This document shows positions 10,026 to 18,407 of a DNA stretch of 64,000 bases, piece by piece (within the stretch, counting starts at the first letter, position 1; every line of letters starts with the position of its first letter). The stretch lies in assembly GCA_046542845.1 (NCBI GenBank), contig JBKHAN010000010.1, positions 1 to 64,000 on the forward strand, written 5' to 3'. The position numbers were made by a program, and so were the translations under genes. Origin of the DNA: SKKC01 sp046542845. Its GTDB lineage: Bacteria; Spirochaetota; Spirochaetia; DSM-27196; SKKC01. Under the pieces are notes generated by a model. That model saw only the letters and a program-made list of their open reading frames with translations, was not told where the DNA came from and did not search any database.

Positions 10026-10069
10026 CAAAAACCCCAACCCGCGCATCGATAACTCGATGCGCGATGGGG
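10026..10069 (-). terminator. Attenuator/terminator between rplL and rpoB
   Basis: On the minus strand a long stem forms between CGCGCATCGA and TCGATGCGCG, closed by an outer CCCCA/TGGGG pairing, and is followed by a run of five T (10030-10026). In enterobacteria the same gap holds a partial terminator that lowers rpoBC relative to rplL; the arrangement here suggests the same use. Confidence 0.85.
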
Positions 10070-10122
10070 AACCGTGACGATACGGTGAGAACAGGAAGCT
10101 GTAAACTGTCTCGAAACGAGTA

Positions 10123-10515
10123 TTACTGGACCTCAACAACGCCGCCGGCCGCCTCAAGTTTCTCCTTGAGAGATGCAGCTTCTGCCTTGTCGACCCCTTC
10201 CTTAACAGCCTTTCCTCCGGCTTCAACGAGCTCTTTCGCCTCCTTGAGACCAAGACCGGTAATCGCGCGAACTTCCTTGATAACGGGAATCTTCTGCCCG
10301 TCAGCAATGCCCTTCAGGATTACGTTGAACTCGGTCTGCTCCTCAGCTTCGGCGCCGCCGGCATCTGCCGCGCCAGCTCCCGCTGCCGCAACCGCCACCG
10401 GAGCTGCTGCTGTTACACCAAACTTTTCCTCCATTGCTGAAACGAGCTCGCTTACTTCGAGCACGGTCATGTTTGCAATGGCCTCCAGAATGTCTTCTTT
10501 TGTCGGTGCTGCCAT
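10123..10515 (-). CDS. rplL: 50S ribosomal protein L7/L12
   Basis: L7/L12 forms the mobile stalk that recruits translational GTPases. The 130 residues show the three usual parts: N-terminal dimerisation helix (ILEAIANMTVLEVSELVSAMEEKFGV), an Ala/Gly-rich hinge (about residues 35-58) and the C-terminal domain ending with the conserved VIKEVRAITGLGLKEAKELVE and AKEKLEAAGGVVEVQ-like end. A good AAGGAGAAGG ribosome site is upstream. It is separated from rplJ by 94 bases that hold an inverted repeat. Confidence 0.98.
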   Translation of the reverse strand: MAAPTKEDILEAIANMTVLEVSELVSAMEEKFGVTAAAPVAVAAAGAGAADAGGAEAEEQTEFNVILKGIADGQKIPVIKEVRAITGLGLKEAKELVEAGGKAVKEGVDKAEAASLKEKLEAAGGVVEVQ

Positions 10516-10535
10516 ATTACCTTCTCCTTATATGT

Positions 10536-10577
10536 ACCGGCGATAGCAGACAACCCACTGTGAAGACTAACGCCGGT
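10536..10577 (-). other. Inverted repeat in the rplJ-rplL gap
   Basis: ACCGGCG (10536-10542) and CGCCGGT (10571-10577) form a perfect 7-bp stem around a 28-base loop, shortly before the rplL ribosome site. It could be an RNA processing or stabilising hairpin that helps the higher synthesis of L7/L12. There is no T tract. Confidence 0.4.
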
Positions 10578-10609
10578 GATGTGAATGTGTTACGCGAGCG
10601 CTGAAACGA

Positions 10610-11152
10610 TCAACCCTCGGATTCTTTCTTTTCCTTTACCGCCTGAAGCGTACGCACCAGTTTCTGGGGAATGGCGTTCAGCACAAATACCAGATTCTGC
10701 GCTGTCCCGTTCATGGCGCTCATAAGCTTCGCAATCAGTTCATCCCGGGACGGAAGCTTGCTGTACGCTTCGATCTGCTCGAATGAGAAGACCGAACCAC
10801 TGATAAGCCCGCCCTTGACCTCAACCGGCATGTCCTTGCCGAAATCGAGCAACTTCTTGACGACCGGCCCCGATTCACCACGCGCAAGCGCAACGGCAGT
10901 CGGTCCGGTAAGAAGCTCGGAAACGTCAGGATACTCCATATCGTTGAACGCTATGATCGCCGTACGATTCTTGAGAACACGAAAATCCGCATTCTGCTCG
11001 CGGAGCACCTGCCTGATCTGGGTAATCTGCTCTACGGTAAGGCCACGGTAATTCGTGAACACGTAGTCACTGACACCTTCAAATCGATCCTTCACCGCCT
11101 GCACAGCGGCTTGCTTCTCCGGATTCAGCTTTGTTGTATATCCTTCAGGCAT
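10610..11152 (-). CDS. rplJ: 50S ribosomal protein L10
   Basis: L10 anchors the L7/L12 dimers to 23S rRNA and, with L12, is the usual translational repressor of its operon. The 180 residues match the family: VFTNYRGLTVEQITQIRQVLR, the FRVLKNRTAIIAF segment and the C-terminal helix that binds L12, followed by a charged tail KEKKESEG. The start lies only 2 bases after the rplA stop, so there is no separate L10 leader in this gap and any autoregulatory site must lie elsewhere. Confidence 0.98.
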   Translation of the reverse strand: MPEGYTTKLNPEKQAAVQAVKDRFEGVSDYVFTNYRGLTVEQITQIRQVLREQNADFRVLKNRTAIIAFNDMEYPDVSELLTGPTAVALARGESGPVVKKLLDFGKDMPVEVKGGLISGSVFSFEQIEAYSKLPSRDELIAKLMSAMNGTAQNLVFVLNAIPQKLVRTLQAVKEKKESEG

Positions 11153-11154
11153 TT

Positions 11155-11841
11155 CTATGCTCCTGCGTCCGTACTTGACGCGATCTTGACCCCGGGACCC
11201 ATCGTGGAACTGATGGCAATCGTATTCACGAAATCACCTTTCGTGTCCGCGGGACGGCGTTTCACGACTTCGCCGATGACCGCCGAGATATTCTCTCTGA
11301 TCTTCGCCGTTTCCATGCTGACTTTACCGACTGCCAGGTGTATGACGCCGGTCTTGTCGCTGCGAAACTCGACCCGACCCTTATTCAGTTCGCCGATGGC
11401 TTCCTTGATGTCAAAGGTCACCGTCTGCGTCTTGGGGTTCGGCATGAGCCCCCGGCGGCCGAGGATCGGTCCAAGACGACCAACGTCTTTCATCATGTCC
11501 GGCGTCGCCACAGCAACGTCAAAGTCCGTCCACCCTCCACGAATCTTTTCGATCAGGTCCGCGTCTCCGACGTGGGTGGCGCCGGCCGCGCGTGCCTCGT
11601 CCGCCTTCTCGCCCTTCGCGAATACGAGAATTTTCTTGTCCCCGCGAAACTGATGGGGAAGCACCAGCGTATCACGAACCGTTGAACTCTTCTTGAGGTT
11701 CAGATTCATTGAAAGCTCTATGGTCTCGTCGAATTTTGCCGTTGCGAGCTTCTTTACAAGCTCCACGGCGTCCGTCGCCGGGTAGGTCGCAGTCCGGTCG
11801 ACCGTCTTTACCGCTTCAAGGTATCTCTTTCCACGCTTCAT
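11155..11841 (-). CDS. rplA: 50S ribosomal protein L1
   Basis: L1 forms the E-site stalk of the 50S subunit and represses translation of its own operon. The 228 residues match: KRYLEAVKTVDRTATYPATDAVELVKKLATAKFDETIE at the N-terminus, GLMPNPKTQTVT and VKRRPADTKGDFVNTIAISSTMGPGVKI at the C-terminus. The start overlaps the rplK stop by 4 bases (ATGA), the classic translational coupling. Confidence 0.98.
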   Translation of the reverse strand: MKRGKRYLEAVKTVDRTATYPATDAVELVKKLATAKFDETIELSMNLNLKKSSTVRDTLVLPHQFRGDKKILVFAKGEKADEARAAGATHVGDADLIEKIRGGWTDFDVAVATPDMMKDVGRLGPILGRRGLMPNPKTQTVTFDIKEAIGELNKGRVEFRSDKTGVIHLAVGKVSMETAKIRENISAVIGEVVKRRPADTKGDFVNTIAISSTMGPGVKIASSTDAGA

Positions 11842-12275
11842 GATGCAGCCTCCACATTGACGCCCATGCTCCGCGCGGTTCCTGCGACGATTTTCATTGC
11901 CGCCTCAACATCGTTGGCATTGAGATCGGGAAGCTTCGTCTCGGCAATCTCACGCAACTTGTCACGTGAAAGCGTGCCGACCTTTTTCTTGTTCGGTTCA
12001 CCCGAACCCTTGTCAAGACCCATTGCCCGCCTGATAAGGACGGCTGCCGGAGGCGTCTTCGTTATGAACGAGAAGCTGCGGTCCTGGTAGACGGTGATCA
12101 CGACCGGAACGATCAATCCCGGCTCCAGATTCCCCGTTGCATCGTTGAACTGCTGCACAAACTGTGGAGCACTCACTCCATGCGGGCCTAACGCCGGTCC
12201 CACCGGCGGTGCCGGAGTCGCTTTCCCGGCGGGCACCTGCAGCTTGATCAACGCTGTGACCTTCTTTTTGGCCAT
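11838..12275 (-). CDS. rplK: 50S ribosomal protein L11
   Basis: L11 is part of the GTPase-associated centre and of the stringent-response sensor. The 145 residues contain KLQVPAGKATPAPPVGPALGPHGV, the proline-rich hinge and the C-terminal rRNA-binding AAMKIVAGTARSMGV. An AAGGAG ribosome site lies upstream. A gap of 142 bases separates it from nusG. Confidence 0.98.
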   Translation of the reverse strand: MAKKKVTALIKLQVPAGKATPAPPVGPALGPHGVSAPQFVQQFNDATGNLEPGLIVPVVITVYQDRSFSFITKTPPAAVLIRRAMGLDKGSGEPNKKKVGTLSRDKLREIAETKLPDLNANDVEAAMKIVAGTARSMGVNVEAAS

Positions 12276-12417
12276 ACTCTATACTCCTTGCGTGGTGCAT
12301 ACGCACAGCCGACGATGGTACGCCGCCGTGCTCCCATGCGCTACAGACCAGACCCGTGCCTGATCGTCCAACCTTCTGTCGCGTCTCGTTACCACGTACA
12401 ACGCAGCGTGGAGCGCT

Positions 12418-12972
12418 TTATACCTTTTCAACCTGGAGGAAATCCACCTCGACCGGCGTCGATCGACCAAAAATACCGACCGTCACCCGAAGTTTACCTT
12501 TCTCCAGATTCACCTCTTCGACCGTGCCCGCGAAAGAGTCGAACGGACCTTCGATAATCCGCACACTTTCACCGACCACAAAGGTGTCCTTGGGCTTCAA
12601 ACCCTTGTCACCCTCGATCTCACCGCTTTTCTGCAGTATGCGTCGGGCTTCTTCCTGCGATATCGGGTGCGGCTTGCCGCTCGCCGAGGAACCGACAAAC
12701 CCGGTTACTCCCTGCACCTTCTTGATTCGCGAACAAATCGCTTTCCAGCCGAGATCCGGGAGATCCATTTCCAGCAAAATATAGCCCGGCAGAAATTTCT
12801 TCGTACTGACTTTTCGTTTCCCGTCCTTGACCTCTACCACCTCTTCAGACGGGACCTTCACGTCGTGGAGGCTTTCACCAAGCTCACCATCGTCGTTGAG
12901 AATGCGAAGTGTCTTTTCGATTTTGTTTTCATACCCTGAATAGGTGTGAAGAACGTACCATGCTTTCGCCAT
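12418..12972 (-). CDS. nusG: Transcription termination/antitermination factor NusG
   Basis: NusG binds RNA polymerase and links it to Rho and the ribosome. The 184 residues include the N-terminal NGN domain (WYVLHTYSGYENKIEKTL, about 4-120) and the C-terminal KOW domain beginning VGESVRIIEGPFDSFAGTVEEVN (about 132-184). Position between secE and rplK is the usual one. The linker KPHPISQEEARRIL is the ordinary bacterial type. Confidence 0.98.
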   Translation of the reverse strand: MAKAWYVLHTYSGYENKIEKTLRILNDDGELGESLHDVKVPSEEVVEVKDGKRKVSTKKFLPGYILLEMDLPDLGWKAICSRIKKVQGVTGFVGSSASGKPHPISQEEARRILQKSGEIEGDKGLKPKDTFVVGESVRIIEGPFDSFAGTVEEVNLEKGKLRVTVGIFGRSTPVEVDFLQVEKV

Positions 12973-13038
12973 TATTCGCTGCCTGTACTCGTCTGCGAGT
13001 GAGTCGGTCGAAGAACTATCCCATGCTTGGGCAATAGA

Positions 13039-13218
13039 CTAAAACAGAAAGAGGATCGCCTGCGTGAAAATCAGATCCAGCCCGCCAAGCGCAATGCCGA
13101 ACAGCACAAGACTTACAATCACGACCTGCGTAGAACTGACAACCTGTTCACGAGATGGCCACACCACCCGTTTGAGTTCCGCGTAACTGTCCTTGAAAAA
13201 CTGGACAAACCTCTTCAT
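13039..13218 (-). CDS. secE: Preprotein translocase subunit SecE
   Basis: SecE clamps SecY in the inner-membrane translocon. The 59-residue protein starts MKRFVQFFKDSYAELKRVVWPSREQ, the conserved amphipathic segment, followed by a single membrane helix (VVIVSLVLFGIALGGLDLIF). I chose the ATG at 13218 because an AAAGGGG ribosome site precedes it; the frame stays open further upstream only because it runs through the tRNA-Trp gene, so the longer reading is wrong. One-helix SecE is normal for this type of bacterium. Confidence 0.95.
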   Translation of the reverse strand: MKRFVQFFKDSYAELKRVVWPSREQVVSSTQVVIVSLVLFGIALGGLDLIFTQAILFLF

Positions 13219-13241
13219 GAAATATCCCCTTTCTGTAGGAA

Positions 13242-13315
13242 CAGGCCAGGTAGGATTCGAACCTACAACATTCGGTTTTGGAGACCGACGCTCTACCAAT
13301 TGGAGCTACTGGCCT
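13242..13315 (-). tRNA. trnW: tRNA-Trp (anticodon CCA)
   Basis: A full cloverleaf is readable on the minus strand: acceptor AGGCCAG/CTGGCCT, D arm with AGCTCC...GGTAGAG, anticodon stem-loop with loop CTCCAAA (anticodon CCA), and T arm with GGTTCGAATCC. Discriminator base G. The 3' CCA is not encoded. Location directly before secE is a common arrangement. Confidence 0.96.
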
Positions 13316-13383
13316 TCGCGACGCAACTGCCCCATTCGCAGACCACTCCCACTATATAGTCGGGATGCAATGGGGTCAATACG

Positions 13384-13456
13384 AGCCTCCAATCGGACTT
13401 GAACCGATGACCCCCACCTTACCATGGTGGTGCTCTACCGACTGAGCTATAGAGGC
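13384..13456 (-). tRNA. trnT: tRNA-Thr (anticodon GGU)
   Basis: The cloverleaf has acceptor GCCTCTA/TGGAGGC with one G-T pair, D arm TAGCTCAGTCGGTAGAGCA, anticodon stem CCACC/GGTGG with loop ATGGTAA (anticodon GGT, reading ACC/ACU), and T arm GGTTCAAGTCC. The 3' CCA is not encoded. It begins about 11 bases after the predicted start of transcription and leads the secE-nusG-rpl-rpo cluster. Confidence 0.95.
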
Positions 13457-13473
13457 GTCCAAAGTGTCCGAGG

Positions 13474-13503
13474 AAAATAGCAACAGATCCGTCCGCGTGT
13501 CAA
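13474..13503 (-). promoter_or_regulatory. Promoter of the tRNA-Thr / secE / nusG cluster
   Basis: Minus-strand TTGACA (13503-13498) and TATTTT (13479-13474) are 18 bases apart, immediately upstream of tRNA-Thr. This is nearly the same pair of boxes as before rpsL. A second TTGACA on the plus strand (13513-13518) could serve pepC, but its -10 is poor. Confidence 0.75.
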
Positions 13504-13579
13504 GACACCGCGTTGACACGGACGAAACTCCCGTGGCACGTTCCGGCGGAAGGAACGCTGTCGCAGCGGAGGTGGTCAG

Positions 13580-14923
13580 ATGGAACACGAGGCAGTCGCA
13601 CTTACACCGGAACAACTGGCAGCACTCGAGACGGAGTTTCTCAGCCGTCCCGAGAACCGGGTGGCCATGAACGCAGTAACCTCAGCCGGTTTTCTCGCTG
13701 CGGCGACCGATCGACGGATCGCGAGCACGCGGAACCATACGTTCAGCCACCTTGTGCGTACTCCGGCGGTAACCAATCAGAAACAAAGCGGGAGATGCTG
13801 GCTGTTCGCGGGCCTGAACCTCCTGCGACTCGAGGCGCGCGACAGCCTTGGACTTGATCAGTTCGAGCTCTCCCAGAATTACCTTGCATTTTTCGACAAG
13901 ATGGAAAAAGCCAACTTTTTCCTCGCAAACATCGTATCGACTGCCGGGGAACCGGTCGATGGACGTCTGGTGTCCTGGCTGCTCGCTGATCCAGTGCCGG
14001 ACGCAGGCCAGTGGGACATGTTCACCGCGCTCGTGAAGAAGTACGGTGTCGTTCCGAAATCTGTCATGCCCGAGACCTGGCACTCGGGTCGTACCCGCAG
14101 CATGAACGAGCTGCTCGCAGAGCGGTTGCGCTTCGCCGCGTCACAGATACGCGAACGTGTCGCTCGTCAGGCGGCAAGCCGTGACGTCAATACCGTGATC
14201 GACCGGGCGCTGGCCGACGTCTACCGCATACTGGCCACTCACCTCGGTATCCCGCCACGGGATTTCGCGTGGGAGTGGCGTGATGCAAAGGGCGCTTTCT
14301 TTCGCGACGGAATCCTGACCCCCCGGCAATTCTATCAAAAGCACTGTCAACGCGATCTTGAGGAGTACCAGTGCCTGATACACGCACCCGGTCCCGGGCG
14401 GCCGTTCGATACCGCGTACACGGTTGAATACCTGGGCAACGTGGTCGGAGGACCTCCGGTCCTGTACATCAACCTGGAGGTCGACATCCTGAAAAAGGCG
14501 GCCATCGACAGCATTGTGTCGGGCGAGCCGGTCTGGTTCGGCTGCGACGTGGGAAAAGCCCTGCACCGGGAGCTCGGCATGCTTGATATCGAACTGTTCG
14601 AGCATGCGCTTCGTGCCACCGACACCAGCGTATTCACGAAAGCCGATCGGCTCACCTACGGGCACAGTAAAATGACACACGCCATGCTGTTGACCGGTGT
14701 CGATCTGGACGAACACGGAACCCCCGTGCAGTGGCGAGTAGAAAACAGCTGGGGTGACAAGGTCGGGGACAAAGGGTTCCTCGTCATGAGCGATCGCTGG
14801 TTCACCGAGCATGTCTACGAAGTCGTGGTGCACCGGCGACTCCTCGAGCCTGCGATCTGTGCGATTGCCGAAACACAGCCTGTCGCCCTGCCACCCTGGG
14901 ACCCCATGGGCGCGCTCGCCTGA
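13580..14923 (+). CDS. pepC: Aminopeptidase C / bleomycin hydrolase family (C1B cysteine peptidase)
   Basis: Cytosolic papain-like aminopeptidase that trims N-terminal residues from peptides, normally a hexamer with the active sites inside. The 447 residues match the family length. The catalytic set is visible: Q67 and C73 in NQKQSGRCWLFAGLN, H367 in SKMTHAMLLTGV and N389 in RVENSWGD. A GGAGGT ribosome site precedes the ATG. It runs away from the tRNA cluster and ends convergently with the photolyase. Confidence 0.95.
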   Translation: MEHEAVALTPEQLAALETEFLSRPENRVAMNAVTSAGFLAAATDRRIASTRNHTFSHLVRTPAVTNQKQSGRCWLFAGLNLLRLEARDSLGLDQFELSQNYLAFFDKMEKANFFLANIVSTAGEPVDGRLVSWLLADPVPDAGQWDMFTALVKKYGVVPKSVMPETWHSGRTRSMNELLAERLRFAASQIRERVARQAASRDVNTVIDRALADVYRILATHLGIPPRDFAWEWRDAKGAFFRDGILTPRQFYQKHCQRDLEEYQCLIHAPGPGRPFDTAYTVEYLGNVVGGPPVLYINLEVDILKKAAIDSIVSGEPVWFGCDVGKALHRELGMLDIELFEHALRATDTSVFTKADRLTYGHSKMTHAMLLTGVDLDEHGTPVQWRVENSWGDKVGDKGFLVMSDRWFTEHVYEVVVHRRLLEPAICAIAETQPVALPPWDPMGALA

Positions 14924-14943
14924 AAAGACCGCATAACGTGCGG
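14923..14943 (-). terminator. Terminator after the photolyase gene
   Basis: On the minus strand a CCGCA/TGCGG stem with a 5-base loop is followed by TCTTTTC. It sits 14 bases past the photolyase stop, at the convergent junction with pepC. Confidence 0.6.
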
Positions 14944-14956
14944 CGAACTCCACGAG

Positions 14957-16438
14957 TCAGTTCGTGTCCCCACCGCTCGACGTGTGGATAAAGCGCACAA
15001 GGCGGTCGACCTTTTCAATGTACGCGGGCATATCGCACTTCCGTTTCAGACCCGCCGGAACCATAATGCGCACTTTTCCGAAGATCTCCCGCTCGGTCCA
15101 CGGACGGTCGTGCAGACCGAAAATCCACGCACAGTTCGCGTAGCTCGACGGGTTTCGACCATCGAGAAAGTACTTGTTGTTCAGATGCAGAACTCGTGAA
15201 AACGCTTCCTGCGGCGTGGGCGACCAGAGAATAATCTGCTTGCCCCAGTACATGCGCATGTAGTTGTGCATATACCCGGTCTCACGCATCTCAGTATTTG
15301 CGGCATTCCAGTACTCGTCTTCGGTGCGAGAAGCTTCCAGTTCCTCAAGGCTGTACAGCGGCGCTCGCTCATCGTGCTCGTGAGCACGGAGCGTCTGTCG
15401 CGCCCAGTCCGGCAGCGCATCGTAGGTATCATACTCCGGCTCGTAAAAGCAGTAATTGTATGCCAGCTCCCGGCGCACCAGCAGTTCTTCGTAGAAATCC
15501 TCGTACTGGTCTCGAAGCTCAGAGCCGTAGCTTTTCAGATGCTTCCCGGCTTCCAGAAGCAGGCGAACAGGCGACACCTGCCCGAACTGCAGGTGCATGC
15601 TCATGCCACTCGAATCGTCGGTATGAGGCTGGTTGCGATTGTCGGAGTAGTAGACAAGCCGGTCGTCGAGAAACGCTTCAAAGCGTGAACGAGCGTGTTC
15701 GGGCCCGCCGGGATACAGACGGGTGACCGGGTGGACAGACGTATCGACGGACAGCGTCGCGACGAGGTCGTCGATGTTGTCGAGATCGGATTCCGTGTGC
15801 GAGGCGTTCGGGGGTGAATCTCGCCGGGCAAGGCCTTCATCGGCGTTCAGCCTGGTACTGGACGACCAGGGTACTCGCGGCGTGAGGTTCCCGGGGTCCT
15901 TGAGGAACTCATCGACCTGGCGGTGGAGCCGGGGCCGGATCGTTCGGGCTGCAAACTCCCGCTTATCGGAGGCTCGTCTGACGGGAACAATCAACTCCGA
16001 GTCGACCTCGTACACCGGACACCCCGCCTCGCGGGCGAACCGGGCACGCCAGGAACGCGTATGCCTGAGGTATGCCCCGTCGGTCACCGCAAGGGCCGCG
16101 TCTCCGGCATACGCCGAAGCGACCTCCGCGGGGTTGCCGCTCCGCAGGCGGAAGCCGAACCCCTGGGTACGAAGGTGCCTCGCCGTCTGCGCCAGCCCCT
16201 CGAGCATGAAGCGATAGTGGCGCAGGTTCGCGTCGGGATAGTCAGACATGAGGCCGAAACACACCAGCACGGGAAGCTTCAGATCGTTTGCACGCTCAAC
16301 GGCAAAATCAAGCGCAGGATTGTCCCACGGCCGCTGTGCCGCCTGCATCCAGTACAGGACGTACTGCGCCCGTTCCCGCGGCTTCCCGTCGACGTGCGGT
16401 ATGACCCGGTCCGGATGCACCGCCATATCAGATGACAA
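14957..16438 (-). CDS. phr: Class II cyclobutane pyrimidine dimer photolyase
   Basis: FAD enzyme that splits UV-induced cyclobutane pyrimidine dimers using blue light. The 493 residues start with VLYWMQAAQRPWDNPALDFAVERAN, typical of class II N-terminal alpha/beta domains; the C-terminal FAD domain has RRELAYNYCFYEPEYDTYDALPDWA and the run TGYMHNYMRMYWGKQIILW, then LNNKYFLDGRNPSSYANCAWIFGLHDRPW, all class II markers. Its start overlaps the end of the upstream M29 peptidase gene by 11 bases, so the two are probably co-transcribed. A light-dependent repair enzyme suggests a habitat that sees sunlight. Confidence 0.95.
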   Translation of the reverse strand: MSSDMAVHPDRVIPHVDGKPRERAQYVLYWMQAAQRPWDNPALDFAVERANDLKLPVLVCFGLMSDYPDANLRHYRFMLEGLAQTARHLRTQGFGFRLRSGNPAEVASAYAGDAALAVTDGAYLRHTRSWRARFAREAGCPVYEVDSELIVPVRRASDKREFAARTIRPRLHRQVDEFLKDPGNLTPRVPWSSSTRLNADEGLARRDSPPNASHTESDLDNIDDLVATLSVDTSVHPVTRLYPGGPEHARSRFEAFLDDRLVYYSDNRNQPHTDDSSGMSMHLQFGQVSPVRLLLEAGKHLKSYGSELRDQYEDFYEELLVRRELAYNYCFYEPEYDTYDALPDWARQTLRAHEHDERAPLYSLEELEASRTEDEYWNAANTEMRETGYMHNYMRMYWGKQIILWSPTPQEAFSRVLHLNNKYFLDGRNPSSYANCAWIFGLHDRPWTEREIFGKVRIMVPAGLKRKCDMPAYIEKVDRLVRFIHTSSGGDTN

Positions 16439-17657
16439 ATCGGCCTTCGCGCATGACAGGAAACGACCCGCCGTCGAATGTCGTCGCGTCCACGTTCAGA
16501 TCACTGCTTCCAATCATGAAGTCGGTGTGCAACGTGGACTGATTCGCCCCGACTTCCGCGTACTCTTCGTTCGACATACCCGTCCCGCCTTCCACACAGG
16601 TCGGGTAGCTCGATCCCAGCGCCAGGTGGCAGGCCGCGTTTTCATCGTACAGGATATTATAGAAGACCGTATTCGACTGAAATACGGGACTCCCGGAATC
16701 GACGAGTGCAATCTCACCGAGATAACGGGCATTCGGATCAATCTCGAAATACCTCTCAAGCGTATCGGATCCCGCTTCGGCCCCGAAAGCCTCGACACGG
16801 CCGTCGACAAACTCAAACCATGCACCTGTGACGATTCTTCCGAGAACCATAACGGGCCTGGTGACCACGGCTTTCCCACGGGTGCCGGTTTTTCTTGGCG
16901 TCGTAAACACCTCCTCCGTGGGAACATTCGGCAGGAACAGACGTCCCGAAGGCTTTCGTGCGCCGCCTCCAACCCACACGCTCGACTCCAGCAGTTCTAC
17001 CCGCAGATCGGTCCCCGTACTCTGAAAATGGAGCTCCCGCACATGTCGCTGCGTAAGAAGCCGCGCTCGTTCCTGTAACCGTGAAGCGTGTTCCTTCCAT
17101 GCGTCACCGGGGTTATCCTGATCGAGCCTCAGTATCGGCACAAGGACGTCCCAGAGCCGTTCTACACCCTCCGGGCCCGCGTCGCGTCCGAAGACCTTCC
17201 CTGCCCAGCCCTGCGTCGGCACCGCCGCGACACACCACGCGAAGCGGTCACTCTGGAGCGCCTCCCGGAACGGCTTCAGAGCTTCTGCCTGAGCCTTGCC
17301 GATAATCGCGTTCCTGCCGGCGTCGACACGTTCGAGCAGATCGGGGAACTCCGGGCCGACCAGTGAAAGCAGACACCAGCTGCCGTCGGTGAACGTCATG
17401 TACTCATCCCTGAGGAAGTCGGGGACATAGGAAAGAGAGTCCGGTTCGGCGTAGTCTACCCGTGCCTTATGAATGCGGGGATCGCCTGCCATGACATGGA
17501 CATAGGCTGCACCGGCACGATACGCCCGCTCGGCGACCGACAGTACAAAGTCCCGGTGCGCCGGTTCGGAACGGATCGCAAGCTTGTTTCCTGGTTGGAG
17601 ATCGAGTGCTGTCAGCAACAGATCGATATAACGACGTGTTCGTGTTTCCGCATCCAT
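16428..17657 (-). CDS. M29 family metallo-aminopeptidase
   Basis: Thermophilic-type aminopeptidases of family M29 (AmpS, PepS) are two-metal dimers that remove N-terminal residues. The 409-residue product fits: VHVMAGDPRI, the PNVPTEEVFTTPRKTGTRGKAVVTRP segment with a metal-binding E, LGEIALVDSGSPV, and the C-terminal HLALGSSYPTC ... HTDFMIGSSDLNVDATTFDG with further ligands. I chose ATG 17657 over a GTG 12 bases upstream because AAAGG lies just before it. It is the first gene of a two-gene unit with the photolyase. Confidence 0.9.
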   Translation of the reverse strand: MDAETRTRRYIDLLLTALDLQPGNKLAIRSEPAHRDFVLSVAERAYRAGAAYVHVMAGDPRIHKARVDYAEPDSLSYVPDFLRDEYMTFTDGSWCLLSLVGPEFPDLLERVDAGRNAIIGKAQAEALKPFREALQSDRFAWCVAAVPTQGWAGKVFGRDAGPEGVERLWDVLVPILRLDQDNPGDAWKEHASRLQERARLLTQRHVRELHFQSTGTDLRVELLESSVWVGGGARKPSGRLFLPNVPTEEVFTTPRKTGTRGKAVVTRPVMVLGRIVTGAWFEFVDGRVEAFGAEAGSDTLERYFEIDPNARYLGEIALVDSGSPVFQSNTVFYNILYDENAACHLALGSSYPTCVEGGTGMSNEEYAEVGANQSTLHTDFMIGSSDLNVDATTFDGGSFPVMREGRFVI

Positions 17658-17729
17658 GGACCTTTCCACCTTGTATCGGGAAAATGTGACCTGCAGATAC
17701 TACTACCGAGTGTACGAGCGGGCAACCGG

Positions 17730-18407
17730 ATGAAGCAAAACAGCATGATGTGTCCACTGTGCGAGGGATACTGCGAGTCGCGATACCAGCCGCGTATGGA
17801 TCGACGCTACCTCTGGTGCAGCGAATGCGACCTGATACACGTCCCGGCATCGGACCACGTGAATCTCGATACTGAACGTAAACGATATCTGAGCCACAAC
17901 AACAGCCGTAATGAGCCGGGATACACACGAGTCCTCCACAGCGTCATTCTCGCAGCAGAAGCTGTCACCGACAAAAGCAGTTTCGACCTTCTGGACTTCG
18001 GCTGCGGATACGCGCCTGTGCTCGGAGAGCTGGCACAGGAGAAAGGACATCGTGTTACCAACTATGACCCGATTTTTTTCCCGCAACCGGATGCGCTGAA
18101 ACAGGAATACGACGTCGTCACTGCCTGCGAGGTAGCCGAACACGCGCGGGACCCCGTTCTGTTCTGGGAGCGACTCGCTTCCGTGGTGGCACCCGGGGGG
18201 ACCCTTGTCGTTCGAAGCAGTTTGCATCCATCGGCCTGGGACGAATTTCTGCGGTTCTGGTACACCTTCGACATGACACACGTAACGTTTTACAGCCGGG
18301 TCTGCGTAGAATACGCAGCACGTAGGTTCGGTTTTGAACCATGTTCGATCGACGATCCGATCTGGGTCATGAAGAAGCGCAGTTCTGCCTGTCGGGAACC
18401 GTATTAA
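17730..18407 (+). CDS. SAM-dependent methyltransferase with N-terminal zinc ribbon
   Basis: The 225-residue protein begins with two CxxC pairs (CPLC about residue 8 and CSEC about 32), a zinc-ribbon-like module, followed by a class I methyltransferase fold: motif I DLLDFGCGYAPVLGEL, motif II YDPIFFP, motif IV YDVVTACEVAEHARDPVLFWERL and post-motif VVAPGGTLVVRS. The substrate is unknown; similar Cys-plus-methyltransferase proteins act on small molecules or glycans. The start at 17730 removes a long, poorly conserved upstream extension that would overlap the M29 gene on the other strand. No strong ribosome site is seen. It ends 4 bases into the next convergent gene. Confidence 0.8.
   Translation: MKQNSMMCPLCEGYCESRYQPRMDRRYLWCSECDLIHVPASDHVNLDTERKRYLSHNNSRNEPGYTRVLHSVILAAEAVTDKSSFDLLDFGCGYAPVLGELAQEKGHRVTNYDPIFFPQPDALKQEYDVVTACEVAEHARDPVLFWERLASVVAPGGTLVVRSSLHPSAWDEFLRFWYTFDMTHVTFYSRVCVEYAARRFGFEPCSIDDPIWVMKKRSSACREPY

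Noticed and set aside
13219..13299. N-terminal extension of SecE in an open frame running through tRNA-Trp.
   Set aside because: The extra residues are the translated tRNA; the ribosome site supports the ATG at 13218.
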